Positions 49,905 to 63,545 of a stretch of DNA of 64,000 nucleotides are shown one piece after another. Every line of letters starts with the position of its first letter. The first letter of the stretch is position 1. The stretch is from assembly GCF_963675165.1 (NCBI RefSeq), contig NC_087383.1, forward strand, positions 2,634,979-2,698,978, given 5' to 3'. Both the position numbers and the translations under genes were made by a program. Origin of the DNA: Halichondria panicea. Taxonomy: Eukaryota > Porifera > Demospongiae > Suberitida > Halichondriidae. Below the pieces are notes generated by a model. That model was not told the origin of the DNA. It made no database searches and saw nothing but the letters and a program-made list of their open reading frames with translations.

Positions 49905-50019
49905 CCAGGCCTTACTTTTTCTTAACTGTATGCCCATTTCTTTCTTTGCTGCCTCACTATGTCTTTCTTATGATTTATCGATGAACAGTGACAACAGCAA
50001 GAAAAAGTGTAAGGCCTGG
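49905..50019. mobile_element. 115-bp MITE in an EFR3-like intron
   Basis: Inverted ends CCAGGCCTTACTTTTTCTT and AAGAAAAAGTGTAAGGCCTGG (one base different). The right end is followed by GATCGAGGCTA, the terminus motif of the 1093-bp element. Confidence 0.5.
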
Positions 50020-51744
50020 GATCGAGGCTAGGCTGGAGGATGGGTGAGGCTCACTGCTTGGACATTGACAAGTTAGTGCGTAGAGCTAGAAGCTTAGCAC
50101 TGGCTAAAAGCTATACGCACAACCTTTTTGCCTCAATAGTTTTTGAGACTGTTAGCTAGTTGTATCCAAGGTAAGGTAGCTTAGGTAACAAGTACTTTTC
50201 ATTCAAGTGGGTATATAACACTTACTGTCCACTATATTTGAATTTATGGCAAACGTAAACCATCCTTGGCCTCGGAGCTTCACCCTCGTCCTCGGAGGTT
50301 TACTGCCATAAATTCTGATGTACGGACAATAAGTATAACATAATATCATAGTCTACTCAAAGGTTACTGCTATAAACAGGATTCACGAAGGCACCAGAAT
50401 CAGAGAACACGTACATGTACAAACAGTGTTTATGACAGGAAACTAACACATACATGTACACAAACAGCTAAATGAAGCAAAAGCTGTATAATATCATTCT
50501 CACCTGTTTCGAGTGTCCTGAGATGCCAGAGGATGTACAGACAGTCCAGTGGTGGCTCCGCTATCAAGACCCCTTGAGGCCACGGGTACATAAGAGTTGA
50601 TGAGCTCCAGTATATCTGGCTTATGATAGTCGGGAAGGACTCCTGCAAACTCCCCCACAGTGATAGTGATGGATTGCTGAAAGGTTAGAGAGGACGTGAG
50701 GTCAGAGGGGCCTTCTGAAACGGTTTCTATGGAGATACGGAGGTGGCGGACCAGTGTACGAATATATCCAGTACAGACGGACCTGCATGAGTGGACACAA
50801 GCTAAGTAATGTAAATACATGTATGCAGATTTAAAGCGTGGAATTAAACTACACTACGTATAATGAAAGCACCACGGGTGCTGATGCCTCGGTAGAGGTG
50901 CCAGAGCTACATAACATAAAGCTAGCTTTTATACACACATTGATCATGATGAACATTTTTAATTTTGCTGCATGCAGAATCCAGAATCACAGGGAAACTC
51001 GAAGAGTGGGTAATGATCGCCCATGATTGTTTTTAAAAGCGATCGATGCCAAAAGTTCAAGTCAAAAATGAATGGCTGCAAGTCAGCAGAGCTTTGCAGC
51101 TCTCTTCTCACTCTTGCAGCTATAACTAGCATTCTAGTGCAGAGCTAACTACTAAGTACAGTAGCAACACTCGGTGAACAAGTTTTGGTACAGACTCTTC
51201 TGAAAAGGCTGCAATGGCATTTCAAGTAAGCAAAACTAGGCATAACACGAGAACTAAGCATTATTTTGCAAATCCACGAATTGAAATCCAAGAAAACATG
51301 ACTAGAAGCCTATAAAAACTCTTACTTGCACTTGATTCATCCTTGAGCAGCTGTAGCAGCCTACACACACACAGACACAGACACACAAACACACTACCGT
51401 ATACCTCGCTTGCGCATGCGCACCGAGGCATAATTATAGAGATTAAGGATTAAGCCAGTGTCAAAACATACATGTACAGTCATGCAGAAACTTAATAACA
51501 GCTATGAAAGCATCGAAGTACATGTACGAAGAATAAATGCATATAGCCTTGTTTAGAAAATGGCCCAAAAATAGTATGTGCAACCATACAAGTACTTTAC
51601 CATGGAGACTCACCTAGAGAGCTGTCTGCTGCCACGGCAACACACTTAGAGTGTGCCAAGGATCCCTTGTTTGGTCTCCCAGGACTCCTTCACCTTGGCA
51701 TCCACGTGGTCCACCAGCAACTGGACGGCCTTGTACCGATCCTG

Positions 51745-52030
51745 TCTCTGTGGGGGTACATGTACAGTGGATAATGTACACTGGGGGGCTGTAGGGGTAC
51801 GTGTAAGTGGATAATGTTCATTGGGGGCTGTGGGGGGCACATGATAGATACGCACACTGGGGGGGGGGCATGTGCATTGGATAATGTACACTGGGGGGCT
51901 GTGGGGGTACATGTACAGTGGATAATGTACCCTGGGGGGCTGTAGGGGTACAAGTACAGTGGATAATGTACCCTGGGGGGCTGTGGGTGGGGGGGGGGGT
52001 ACATGATAGATACTGTACACTGAGGGGGTA
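51745..52030. repeat. ~41-bp minisatellite in an EFR3-like intron
   Basis: About seven imperfect units of GTACATGTACAGTGGATAAT plus a GGGGGGCTGTGGGG part. Pro/Tyr-rich open frames on the minus strand are repeat artefacts. Confidence 0.85.
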
Positions 52031-53504
52031 CATGTGAGTGGAAAGTACAATACACATGTAGGTACTGTCTTCGTGGGGATACATGTCTACACTGGAGGGA
52101 ACAATTGATCAAGAATAAACAAGGAGTATGTTGGACCTGAAAGCTATCAATGTTACACAACAGAATAAAGCAGAGAGTAACGAAATACTGTTGACAGTCT
52201 GTTATGGACAGTCAAGTCAGAATTCCACAAGAATTTTTATCAAGCGTGATGCACTATACACTATGGTGAGAACACTTGGCCACCAGTACATGTATATACG
52301 TGTACCTGCATGGCTTCCACAACGATGGCGTACACACCAGCTGTGAATTCCTTGTCCGATATCTATAGTTTGTTTAGGTCATAGTGTCTACAAGGGGAGC
52401 AATGGAGTGTTACTATATACACAGGAAATGAGACAATGGTTGTCATGGTACTAGACCTGCTGAGACAACATTGCACAATAGGTCATAGCACTTTACTAAC
52501 ATCAGGAGTTCATTAAGAATCCTAATGAACTCCTGCTGAATGCAGTTCCATTTAAGTTACACCTATTAGAGAAACCACCTTGCCTACAAGTAGCACCGAC
52601 GCACACAAGGCATTGACTGACTTACTGTAGTATTGGCTTGAGGACACTATCGATGGGAGAGAGTCCGGCAAAAGCGATAAGCTCCTGCAGTGAGACTATC
52701 CTGAGAGTACCCCCCCAGACTGTCCCCCTCCTCCACAACAGGCTGGATCTCACCAGACTCTCTGTCAGAGTGGGAGGGAGGTTACTATTGGCACACACTG
52801 TATAATTATCTAAGGCCATCAATAGGTACGTTTGATACAGACTGAGGCTATCAACATTTACTCATTGAAGTATGTGTATGCTCCAGGAGTAGAACTGAAG
52901 CAAATTGTAGTGACTTTCCTAGACAGTATACCTTGACTGGGCGACACTGTGACTGTGCATATTGAAGAGGAAGGGCGGCACTATCTTGTTCATGTGATCT
53001 TTATCACTCCCCTCAGTCCTTGCAACCCAGCCATCCGCGTCCTGTGTGAGGTGTAGTGGGGAGGGGTGGAGTTGGTGATGAAACCAATGTGATCACAAGT
53101 TATGCGTGTGACAGAGCACCCTAAGGGCAGTACAGTTAAAATATGACACCTAACACTTCGACCTGTGGCCACTCAAACTCATTTCATGTACACATACTCG
53201 TGATATTTATCGGTGTCGTCAACATTCTTGGTGAGGCTAAGAGAGGCAAAGCGGTGGATGAGGAAGTCGTACTGTCTGTGGTAGGGGGTGTTCCCTTCCT
53301 CTCGCTCGGCAAACTTCACAAACTGCGTGTGTGCGGAGGAAGGGTCAATGTGTTGTATAAACAAGTTCACTTCACACACTCACTCCTGGCCAATGGCATA
53401 CCCCCTCCACACACCCACACATATACATGCATGTTCACTTTTCACACTCACTACTCACACCCACACACGTTCACTCTCGGCACTATCACAGACACACACT
53501 CTAC

Positions 53505-54533
53505 TCACACAAGAGTGTTGGTATGGACAGTTTGGGAGGTGTGGGCATGTGCCAAAGTTCCAATTGCGGCTGCCGAGTTGACAGCCGCAATAGGTCGTTT
53601 GTGGTAGTTAGTAGGTGCTTTGGGAGGTTCGTAGTCATCGCATTCCGTCGTTGCGTGGTCTAGGCTAAAGAATAATGAACAATGCTCTTTGGTTTTTGCA
53701 TTTACAAAAGCCATAGCATAAAATGTTTGATAGATCTCGCCCCACTTCATGGCTGGGTTAGCTGCAGCTGCTTTTCTAAAGTTTCTATCATACTGTATCC
53801 ACATACTGTATCCACCCGTCTCCAGCGTATTTCCGGGCCGTGTGGACGATTAGTGAGGAATACGCTAAAAGGTCATGCACGCGTGTGGGGTCACGTTGCG
53901 TGACAAATGAGACGTATGCGTTAAAGCATTCAACCCACTGTAATATGTTGGCAACGCTGCGCTTTTTTCTGGGTTTCTCACCCGTATCGTTGAGGTACCC
54001 CCGAACGAGTCGGGTAAGAACTCCGCTAGTTCGATAAATTCCCCTTTTTCCGATTTTTTAGATAGTTTGTCGGGAATGGGGATGGCATTCTGGCCTACAT
54101 TGACCGTATATGGAATAATGCTTGGTATCGTCGGTAATGTGGGGAGGCTCATGCGGGTTTGAGTACGGGGGGCACTAGTGGATACGAGGGGAACATGTGC
54201 TAGTGAGGTACTTGACATACCTGCCGTTCCGGTGCTGACAACAGGGCCTGAGGTGGGACTCCGTGGGGTACCCGAGCCGGAAGCAGAGATGGTTGGGATT
54301 GAGGGTGGGACTGATGGTGAGACTGATGAGGGGATGGCTGTGGGGTGGTGTTGTTGGACTGCTGCCTGAATCCACTGGTCCATTGCGGTGATGATCGTTG
54401 GTAACACCGCGCCGAGGGCTGCCTGGACAGAATTGGCAATCATGGTGTTGAGAGTTGTCGGAGTTGTCGTCGGGTTGGTGGAACTGATCGGCGGTGTTCC
54501 AGTTGAGGATGTGCTCGAGGAGGTAGTGGTCAT
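53505..54533 (-). pseudogene. gag-like retroelement ORF, frameshifted
   Basis: On the minus strand an ATG at 54533 opens a Ser/Thr/Pro-rich N-terminal region (MTTTSSSTSSTGTPP) and a short helix (AMDQWIQAAVQ). A conserved core follows in pieces: LPDSFGG, then in another frame VECFNAYVSF, then WIQYDRNFRKAAA with KWGEIYQTFY and a partial zinc-knuckle-like CDDYE end. The W-x-x-YD-x-x-FR-x-x-AA motif is known from gag-like ORFs of metazoan retroelements. Two lesions separate the frames: one in an A-run near 53970 and a 13-bp tandem duplication at 53789-53814. No reverse transcriptase or integrase is present. It borders the EFR3-like fragment on one side and the NLR-D flank on the other. Confidence 0.6.
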
Positions 54534-54689
54534 CTTCGTATAGAGAATTACAGGATAGATCAGCAAGGGAAATCTTGAGAACTGACTGCCTGACCACGTG
54601 TTCCTTGCGCATGCCAGTACCTAGTCTCATGAATCAGCCGCCGTTCTTTTGGAGGTTTTGTCTCAAATGTCTTTGGGTGTGGTATTAAA

Positions 54690-54746
54690 TGCAAAAAAGT
54701 GGGTGTATCTCAGTCTTAGATATCTGAGATACACCCACTTTTTTTG
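54690..54746 (+). promoter_or_regulatory. conserved hairpin upstream of NLR-D
   Basis: Same arms as the other NLR hairpins; only one loop base (CAGTCTTAG for CAATCTTAG) and one extra A differ. It ends ~80 bp before the ATG, although the sequence further upstream is unrelated because of the retroelement border at ~54650. Confidence 0.6.
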
Positions 54747-54823
54747 CAAGTCATGCAAAAACAACAACACACCCAATATATTTCAGAGAGAGCTAGCTGC
54801 AAGGCACAGATTTATTTGCTGGA

Positions 54824-57771
54824 ATGGCCACTAAAGAGCAGAACCAAGGTATAAAGACTGTCATGTTTCCTATAAAGGATAAACCCAATGATTGCTAAAG
54901 CATAAAACCCTCATTGGTGATTGCTAACCTTGTGTGCTTGCTATCTATTTCAGAGCTCACAATTGACGATCTGAAGACAGAAATGAAACTGACTGATGAG
55001 CAGCTCAATACAGCAATAAAGGAACCAGATCTACCCGAGTTAGCAGCATGTTTCGACAATGTTCACAAAGGCTATCTTGAAAAATTGGAGCTCTCACCTG
55101 GAGAGCAAACTGACGTGAGGACTAGAGCATATGTAGATGGCACTCTGGCAGGAATGTTGCTGGCTTTGAAATTCTGGATTCTGACCAACGGACAAGACGC
55201 CACTTTCCAAGCTCTGCTACTCATCATACTCTCCCTGCTCAAAGAAGACGTTGCTGTTCGAGTGTGCAAGTACTTGTCTGACAAATGTGAGTCTGTCATG
55301 TGAGAGTGCATGTGGTCATTGTGGTACCATACGTTGTGGGAGTGATTGCAACCAAATAAGGGACTTTCAACTTAATTGCTATTGTTACACATACAATTCT
55401 CTATTAACTATCACCAGGAATGGTACTCACCTATTGTTTTGTTTCCCCAGACTCCACCACCTCGTGTCCCCCCTCCCGAGAGAGGGTCCTGCTGAACCAC
55501 AAGCTGTCCTCGTACAGGGACTACCTACAAAGTCGCTACAGAGCACGAGTATCCACATCAGCCACACAATGGCCTCCTGTTCCAACAAACAAAGTCTTCA
55601 AACTGGCCATGATTCAGAAGGAGAAAATACAGAGAGGAAGAATCGACGATGAATTTGTTAGGCTATCAATCACAGGAAAAATTGACGATATTTTACTTCA
55701 AAAAACTCCAGTTAACTTGACTAACATTTTCTCTGAGATTGGAAATAGACGAAACTTTGTGTTGATTGAAGGAGCTCCCGGCTCTGGCAAGAGCACCCTT
55801 GCTCTACACATCTGTCAGGAGTGGGCAGAGGGAAAACTGTTCCAAGAATTCGATATTGCAATCCTCGTGAAACTGAGAGATCCCCTCGTTAGAGAAGCTA
55901 TTACAATTTCTGACTTACTTCCCTGCACAAACAAAGCGATGGCTAATGAAACAGAAACTGCAATTATGTCACTGTACGGCAAAGGTGTATTGTGGGTGCT
56001 GGACGGATGGGACGAACTTCCTTCTGACCTCCCTAGAGACTCAATCATCAACAAACTAATTCGACCAGACATGTCACGAGAAAGTCCGCTACACGAATCA
56101 GCTGTAATTGTAACATCTCGCCCGTCGTCTTCAGCTAAGCTCCACCCACGTGTATCGTCCAGGGTGGAGGTGTTGGGGTTCACTCCACATGAACTAGAAC
56201 AGTATTTTACCGAGTGTCTGAATGGTGACTCACAAGCTGTGCAGACTCTACTGGAGAGAATTCGAGAGAACCCAGTGGTAGAAAGTAGCTGCTACCTCCC
56301 CCTCAATGCTTCCATTGTCGTTAATTGCTTCCTTTCTGATAACCACTCACTCCCCACATCCAACCACGGGATATTCACATCAGTAGTCCAAAGCTCTCTC
56401 AAGAGATACCTCCAGGATAGGTTGGGGAAGACCACTCCTGTGGGAGACATCACATCCCCAGACTCACTGCCCTCGGAAATCAGAACAGAGACCGTACAAA
56501 TGTGTCAACTTGCATATCATGGGATCGAAAACAACAAAGCAACATTTACTGACAATGATTTGGCCGCTCTTCGCATTACGAAGGAAATTTCAAACGTTGG
56601 ACTATTACAAACTGTTCCCAGTATCATTAGCGATGGTCATCTGGTTTACTACTGCTTTCTCCACCTGTCTATTCAAGAGCTACTAGCAGCAATCCACATC
56701 TCTCTCATGTCTCCCAAGCAACAAATTTCTGTATTCCAGATGCTGTTTGGTAATCCTCGATTCAGTGCAGTCTTCCAGTTTTACGCTGGTATCACCAAAC
56801 TGAGAACTAGTAGACCAATCCTCAGCTTGCTACCTCGATTCTTGTGTCCAGTTCCAGCCACTGTTTTTGATCTGGTCAGAAAGGTTGTCAAAAATACGAC
56901 GATCTTTTTGTTGTCCCTCATCAATTGTTTGTACGAAGCTGAAGACTCGCGACTGTGTGTGTTTGTGGCTAATCTTCTTAATCACAATCTAAATCTTGAT
57001 AGCACTACAATGAATCCTATTGACTGCCTCTCTGTTGGATATTTCGTATCAGCTTGTTCCAACACCAGTAATGGATTCACACTTAGCCTCAGCAATTGCT
57101 CTATTGATGACCAAGGCTGCAAATTTCTGGCCCGAGGACTCTCCAAGTGTCCCAACTCTAATAATGATATTCCTACAGCAGGGATGCACATCGCTGAGAT
57201 TATCGAGAACACTATTTCAATATCTAAATTGGATTTGTCTAATAATGCCATTGGTAACAGTGGACTTTGCGAACTCTGTGCGGCCTTGTCCACTAACACA
57301 TCATTAAAGAGCCTGGACCTGCTCAGGTGCTCACTAACAATATCAGACGACAATGGAGCTGCCCTCTATCAACTTCTGAATACAAACAATTCCCTCGAAT
57401 ATCTTGATTTGTCTCATAACACAGTGACTAGCTGTCGTCACATTGCTGCTGGACTTGCAGTCAATAAGACTCTGAGAACATTGAGATTGCGTTCCTGTGA
57501 ACTGACTGATCAGAGTATCGAGGAGCTATCAACTGGACTGATCAACAAGATTGAAACACTGCAAATATTTTGTAATGACTCAATAACAGAAGATGGAATG
57601 AAGACGCTTGCCAGACATCTAACCACCCACTGCTCTGAACTGACACGATTGTGGATACCCTACCGCCTAGAGTCCTGTATCGAGACAGTATTCATGGACA
57701 CTAACGAAGAGAGGAAGAGAAATGGACTACCCGAGATTAATGTGTGTTATGATGTGCGTTATGTGTACTAA
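54824..57771 (+). CDS. NLR-D, complete DEATH-like/NACHT/LRR receptor
   Basis: Exons 54824-54848, 54954-55286 and 55451-57771; phases fit (2679 nt, 892 aa). Exons 1 and 2 encode the same DEATH-like domain as NLR-B with few changes. NACHT has Walker A GAPGSGKST, Walker B GVLWVLDGWDELP and VTSRP. Between them the stretch after DLLPC (TNKAMANETETAIMSLY) is quite unlike that of B and C. LRR strands also differ (LKSLDLLRC, LRTLRLRSC, LQIFCNDS, LTRLWIPYRL). Compared with B there is a one-codon loss (VVKNTTIF) and a longer C-terminus. It is expected to act as B does, with a different recognition face. Confidence 0.9.
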
Positions 57772-58390
57772 TTTTTTAATTTAATGTTATTTATTAATTG
57801 ATTATTAATTTATAATTAATTGATTGATTATTATTAATATAATTAATGTTTATAATTAATGATGTTTAGTAAATTATAATTATGTTTAGTTATAATTATA
57901 ATTATGATTATTGTTGTTATTAATTAATTAATAAATGTTAATTAATTTGTTGTGTTATGCATCTAATCTCTATCATTGGTCAATATAATTATAGCACATG
58001 TACAGATGGTGACGAGTGAATTCAATGCTTCCTACTGACACGGAGAGCACGTCATGCACTAGCTGTATGTATGTAACTGAATACACTATTGTAATAATGC
58101 TATAATCTCCACCTAGCTAGCCTCCTTCACAGGCTTTCAAGAGAAGTGCGGCCTGGGCCGGGATCGAGGCTAATCTCGACATGATTTACTTTTGACAATA
58201 ATTATATTACTAGGACAATTTACAAAACAGTTAGTGTACAGAAGACTAGAAATATGTCGGCACATTACATAACAATTACCTAAAAACAAATCAGTTGGAA
58301 TTGGTCAATATAGCACAGTAATAATGATGGTTTAAATTCAATGCTCCCTACAGTGTCACAGAGAGCACATGCACTGTACGTATAAAACTG
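57772..58390. other. AT-rich spacer 3' of NLR-D
   Basis: TTAATTGATTATT-type repeats expanded compared with the other NLRs, an AATAAA at ~57929 that could serve polyadenylation, and GGGATCGAGGCTA near 58160. No gene. Confidence 0.5.
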
Positions 58391-59686
58391 TCAATGAATG
58401 TAGTGGAAATCCAATTTAACGCTCTGTCGATTTTTGTTCATGAGGAAGATGAGCAGATTAACGTTTACTTTGGCCCTTACAAACATCTTCATGATTGCTA
58501 GGCCCTCGTATTGCAGCTGAAGGAGGTCCTGTGTGGGGAGAAGAGAGGGCAGTGAACACTTCAACTGGTGTAAGACAAAGAATGCATGTATTTGTAAGAC
58601 AAATAAATACATGTACTTACATACACCGTACAAGCATACCAACACTATACCTGACACAAGGCAGTAAACTTCTTAAACACTTTACGTACCTACCAAATTA
58701 ATTCTACCTGTACACACACCCTCACCTGGAGGACCAGCTCCACCTTCTCTATCTGCTTGACGTGATCTCAAACACAATACTTTCGAACCTGAACCTGGGC
58801 GAGTAAGAAATAATGTTCACATAATTATAGCATAACGTTGCACATAAGATCAAGGCCGTAGCAAGCGGTCAGGATTGTCAGGTTTTGGCCTAACCACTTT
58901 TTGCAGCTGGGTAGGTAATAGCGTAAATATTGTAAGTGATAATGCGCATGCTGTTTTGGTGAGAAAAAGTGATGACCTTTTCCTAGGTAAAAAATTCACC
59001 ACTGTATGCAAAGTTCCAATAGTAGAAAAACAGTTGACCTTTAATTGTTAGTTGGCCTGACCACTTTAAAGTTGCTTGCTACGCCCCTGCATGAAGATTG
59101 GGGCATAAAAATAAGTTAATAGCCTCACACTGGAGGAATTGTTAAATTCTAGATTAGTAGTAGAGTCTGAGCTTCAGTCAAACAGTGGACAAAGTACGTA
59201 CCAGAGCAATTAATGGCACATGTGATGATTATCATGTTGTTTAATAGAAGTATGCTAGTATAACGGCTATACTCTCACTCAAGTATACGGAGACTCACAG
59301 AGTGGGTGGAGCATATCTCCATGGACGCTGATGTATGGATGATTGGCTTGGTCACGTCAGAGTACTTGTTGATACCCAGCCTTCTGTCCAGGGGGTCCAC
59401 TGTCGATGCTCGCAAGAACTCTCTGTGGGGGGTACAATGAGTGTATGTATATTCATACCCTCTGCATGGCAACCAAATAGTTAATGTGCAATTTAGATCA
59501 TACGATACTTTAGTAGAAGGTAGAAACACACATGGCATAATCACATGACCATCATTCGTATATACACACTTTCAACTATTTGACTACAAATTCAGTTTTG
59601 GTTATCATATTTCTTATACCTAAACTTCTTGAAGGCGTCCGAGTGTACTGGTTCATTACTGACAGGGCAGCACTCTCAGCCTCAAA
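58391..59686 (-). pseudogene. IQGAP: IQGAP-like 3' end, copy 7
   Basis: The best preserved copy. Last exon 58391-58528 is open: DLLQLQYEGLAIMKMF, VRAKVNVNLLIFLMNK, then an extended tail. The penultimate exon (about 58727-58800) has the internal deletion of copy 2 and a stop. GAP exon 59299-59422 is open (REFLRASTVDPLDRR, YSDVTKPIIHTSASMEIC). The exon ~59620-59686 encodes FEAESAALSVMNPYT; its donor is changed. Because of the damaged penultimate exon, a full RGCT domain is unlikely. Confidence 0.68.
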
Positions 59687-59910
59687 CTGTGCAAAGGAAC
59701 AGGAAAAACACGATAAACTCTTAAATCAACAGATATAACCAGACAATAATCATGGAAAGTTAACGATGCTGATTTGGCGTTTTTCACCAACAAATAATAT
59801 CTAGTCCAGTACTAATTTAATGTACATAGATGCAGTGCATAATGTAGGCCATAATCTGTGCAGGTATACTGTACCACTTTTATCACCTGTTGTTTGTAGC
59901 ACTCAAATAT

Positions 59911-62663
59911 CTACCCCATCGGCACACTGCTCTGCTCCAACTCCTTACAGCGATCCAGTGCCTTCTTGAGCTCTTCCTCCATCACAAGTCTCTCTTGCAC
60001 AGCAGACTGGGTAATAGATTGCATGGTGGTCATGTACACACACACAGGTATACAGATACAACCATCACAGCATCGTGGTAGTGGTACAGTAGTTATATAA
60101 TTGCAGGTACATGTATTAATGAAAGCACCGCGGGTGCTGATGCCTCGGTGGAGGTGCAAAGCTACATAACATAAAGCTACACACATTATCATGATGAATA
60201 TTTTTGCATTTTTGCTGCATGCAAACTCAAATTGCATGGTGGTCGATCATGTACACACACACACACAGGTAATACAACCACCATGTGGTAGTGGTACAGC
60301 TGTTTGCTCACTGCATTACCACAAAACAACAAATACCATACAATGTTGCTATGCAAACAACATGTGGTCCTAAGCAATGATGGCTTCTAGCACTTGTAGG
60401 TACTTTTTGAGAGTTACAAATATGGCTAATCTGCGAGACCCTCAAAAATTACCCACTATAAGGTGGCATCAATATTAACTGATACAGTACCAGAAATGCA
60501 ACTTTTATATGGGGAAAAAAAAAGGACAATAGTCTCTAGACACAATCGGCATCATGTATTGTGTATTTTGCCTAAGCCTTAATCAGTACATACTGTATAG
60601 CAGGTAATTTTCGTGGGATAAAAAATCCGAGACAAAAACGTAGTCGTGGTGCAGCAGTGATTTTGTGTGTAAAAATTCCCTTTGCTTCACTGCATTGCAT
60701 GCGTTCCGGTCAACCATGCCTACGTTTTCGTGAGTGATAAATATTCGTCAAGGTTTAGCTTGCCCACGGAAACTCTACCCAGGACGCTATACGTACGGTA
60801 CGGTATACTGTACCACTGTATCACCTGTTTCAAGTACTCTTCCTTCTCACGTTACTTTGTAGCACTCGAATATGTCCACCCCGTCCACTGCTCTGCTCCA
60901 ACTCCTTACAGCGATCTAGTGCCTTCTTGAGCTCTTCCTCCATCACAAATCTCTCTTGCACAGCAGACTGGGTAATAGATTGCATGGTGGTCATGTACAC
61001 ACACACAGGTATACAGATACAACCATCACAGCATCGTGGTAGTGGTACAGTAGTTATATAATTGCAGGTACATGTATTAATGAAAGCACCGCGGGTGCTG
61101 ATGCCTCGGTGGAGGTGCAAAGCTACATAACATAAAGCTACACACATTATCATGATGAATATTTTTGCATTTTTGCTGCATGCAAACTCAAATTGCATGG
61201 TGGTCGATCATGTACACACACACACACAGGTAATACAACCACCATGTGGTAGTGGTACAGCTGTTTGCTCACTGCATTACCACAAAACAACAAATACCAT
61301 ACAATGTTGCTATGCAAACAACATGTGGTCCTAAGCAATGATGGCTTCTAGCACTTGTAGGTACTTTTTGAGAGTTACAAAAATGGCTAATCTGCGAGAC
61401 CCTCAAAAATTACCCACTATAAGGTGGCATCAATATTAACTGATACAGTACCAGAAATGCAACTTTTATATGGGGAAAAAAAAAGGACAATAGTCTCTAG
61501 ACACAATCGGCATCATGTATTGTGTATTTTGCCTAAGCCTTAATCAGTACATACTGTATAGCAGGTCATTTTCGTGGGATAAAAAATCCGAGACAAAAAC
61601 GTAGGCGTGGTGCAGCAGTGATTTTGTGTGTAAAAATTCCCTTTGCTTCACTGCATTGCATGCGTTCCGGTCAACCATGCCTACGTTTTCGTGAGTGATA
61701 AATATTCGTCAAGGTTTAGCTTGCCCACGGAAACTCTACCCAGGACGCTATACGTACGGTACGGTATACTGTACCACTGTATCACCTGTTTCAAGTACTC
61801 TTCCTTCTCACGTTACTTTGTAGCACTCGAATATGTCCACCCCGTCCACTGCTCTGCTCCAACTCCTTACAGCGATCTAGTGCCTTCTTGAGCTCTTCCT
61901 CCATCACAAGTCTCTCTTGCACAGCAGACTGGGTAATAGATTGCATGGTGGTCATGTACACACACACAGGTATACAGATACAACCATCACAACATCGTGG
62001 TAGTGGTACAGTAGTAATAAAGGTACAGTAGACTCTCGCTATTCCGACTCTCTGAAGTACGGCCTGAAATGTGGCCAACTCGCTATTCTGTATACTTGCT
62101 GCCCCAAACTAGTAATTTTATACGTATACATTTTGGGTGTGGTTTAGCAGAAAAACTGTGTGTGGGGGGAGTGGTTGGGGTGTACAATGAGAGGTAGGAA
62201 GCGGGATGCTCATGAACACTACAATGAAAGTTATAAAAAGGTAAACCGTTTTGTGAGCAAACACAGCTGTGGGATTACATTGTAATAGAGAGGAAATGAT
62301 TCATTTATTATCCTCGAGACAAAACCGCAAAATCAGTCATTAATATTCGAGGTAGGTTGATTTTAAGCCGCGGCTATTTTCTGAAATGCAAACTACCGCG
62401 CTCTTCTGGCCAAGTTGCACTGTCCCAAGGGTAGCCGGATTAACGAGAGTCTACTGTACATGTATTAATTATACAGTATTCACCGAGTGTATACATGTAC
62501 ATGCTAAACTCACATCTGCCTTGCTGTTGGCCAGTTCCAATTCTCTCACCAGCTCAGCCATGACACCTGGGTCCATGATTTGAGACCTCTCGAGCAGCTT
62601 CTCCTCCAACTCCCTCAGCAGGTTATCCTCTAGACATTGAATGGTCTCACTCTTCTCCTCAAC
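59911..62663 (-). pseudogene. coiled-coil gene exons, copy 4, one exon triplicated
   Basis: The intact 50-codon exon 62514-62663 (VEEKSETIQCLEDNLLRELE) is followed on the minus strand by three copies of the SAVQERLVMEEELKK exon, with acceptors after 61928, 60967 and 60006, spaced exactly 961 bp. The first two units include identical intron sequence. All three exons remain open through LDRCKELEQSS. Whether a transcript uses them in series is unknown; the exon phase was not fixed. Confidence 0.52.
60124..60190. repeat. dispersed repeat (GCACCGCGGGTGCTGATGCC)
   Basis: A sequence starting ATGAAAGCACCGCGGGTGC and continuing to CTGCATGC recurs at ~7838, 60118, 61079 and, diverged, at ~50865. It lies in introns of the coiled-coil and EFR3-like fragments. 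Likely a short interspersed element. Confidence 0.5.
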
Positions 62664-63028
62664 CTGACAAGGGAACATCAATAAGTTGCTGCCAGGTGGA
62701 GAATACTCGACATACAATAGTGACGTGCATGTACAGTCAACTACTGAAAATCTGGCAATGAAATTTAACGGTATTCTCCCACTTTGAGATAAAGGTCAGC
62801 TTAAAGTTGGACTGTAGGTTAGGTATTAAATAGGCATCTGCTATCAGGGTTGTTGCAATAACTATTATAAAGAGATAGTAGCGTACGTGTAATCACACAG
62901 TACACCATCAGATCGGCTATTCAGAGCATAGATCATACAGTATATACATGATCAATTGCTAAATGCTCTGAAATGCAGCTCACTAGCAAAAAAGTAATAC
63001 CTAGCAAATAGTACATCTATATCCCCCC

Positions 63029-63545
63029 CTCCACTGATAGCATTCACTAGTCTGTTGACAGGAGGTGGGGTTATTCACAGCATTGCAATGTTATTATGGG
63101 GCGAAATAAGACATCACTAACGTTTATTCATCCATTCAGAGCATGAACAAAGTAAGGTTGTTCCACCCCCCCCCCCTCCACTGATAGCATTCACTAGTCT
63201 GTTGACAGGAGGTGGGGTTATTCACAGCATTGCAATGATATTATGGGGCGAAATAAGACATCAATAACGTTTATTCATCCATTCAGAGCATGAACAAAGT
63301 AAGGTTGTCCACCCCCCCCCCCTCCACTGATAGCATTCACTAGTCTGTTGACAGGAGGTGGGGTTATTCACAGCATTGCAATGTTATTATGGGGCGAAAT
63401 AAGACATCACTAACGTTTTTATTCATCCATTCATAGCATGAACAAAGTAAGGTTGTCCACCCCCCCCTCCACTGATAGCATTCACTAGTCTGTTGACAGG
63501 AGGTGGGGTTATTCACAGCATTGCTTATAATTATTATGGGGAGAA
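63029..63545. repeat. ~145-bp tandem repeat, 4 copies
   Basis: Units beginning CTCCACTGATAGCATTCACT at 63029, 63176, 63322 and 63467; the same array has three units at 9784. Confidence 0.85.

Noticed and set aside
51646-52160. Pro/Tyr-rich open frames
   Set aside because: They read through the 41-bp minisatellite; only the last ~30 codons (YKAVQLLVDHVDAK) are real exon.
53865-54630. Several overlapping plus- and minus-strand frames over the gag-like region
   Set aside because: Only one minus-strand frame series carries the gag-like core motifs; the rest are shadows of Ser/Thr/Pro-rich codons.
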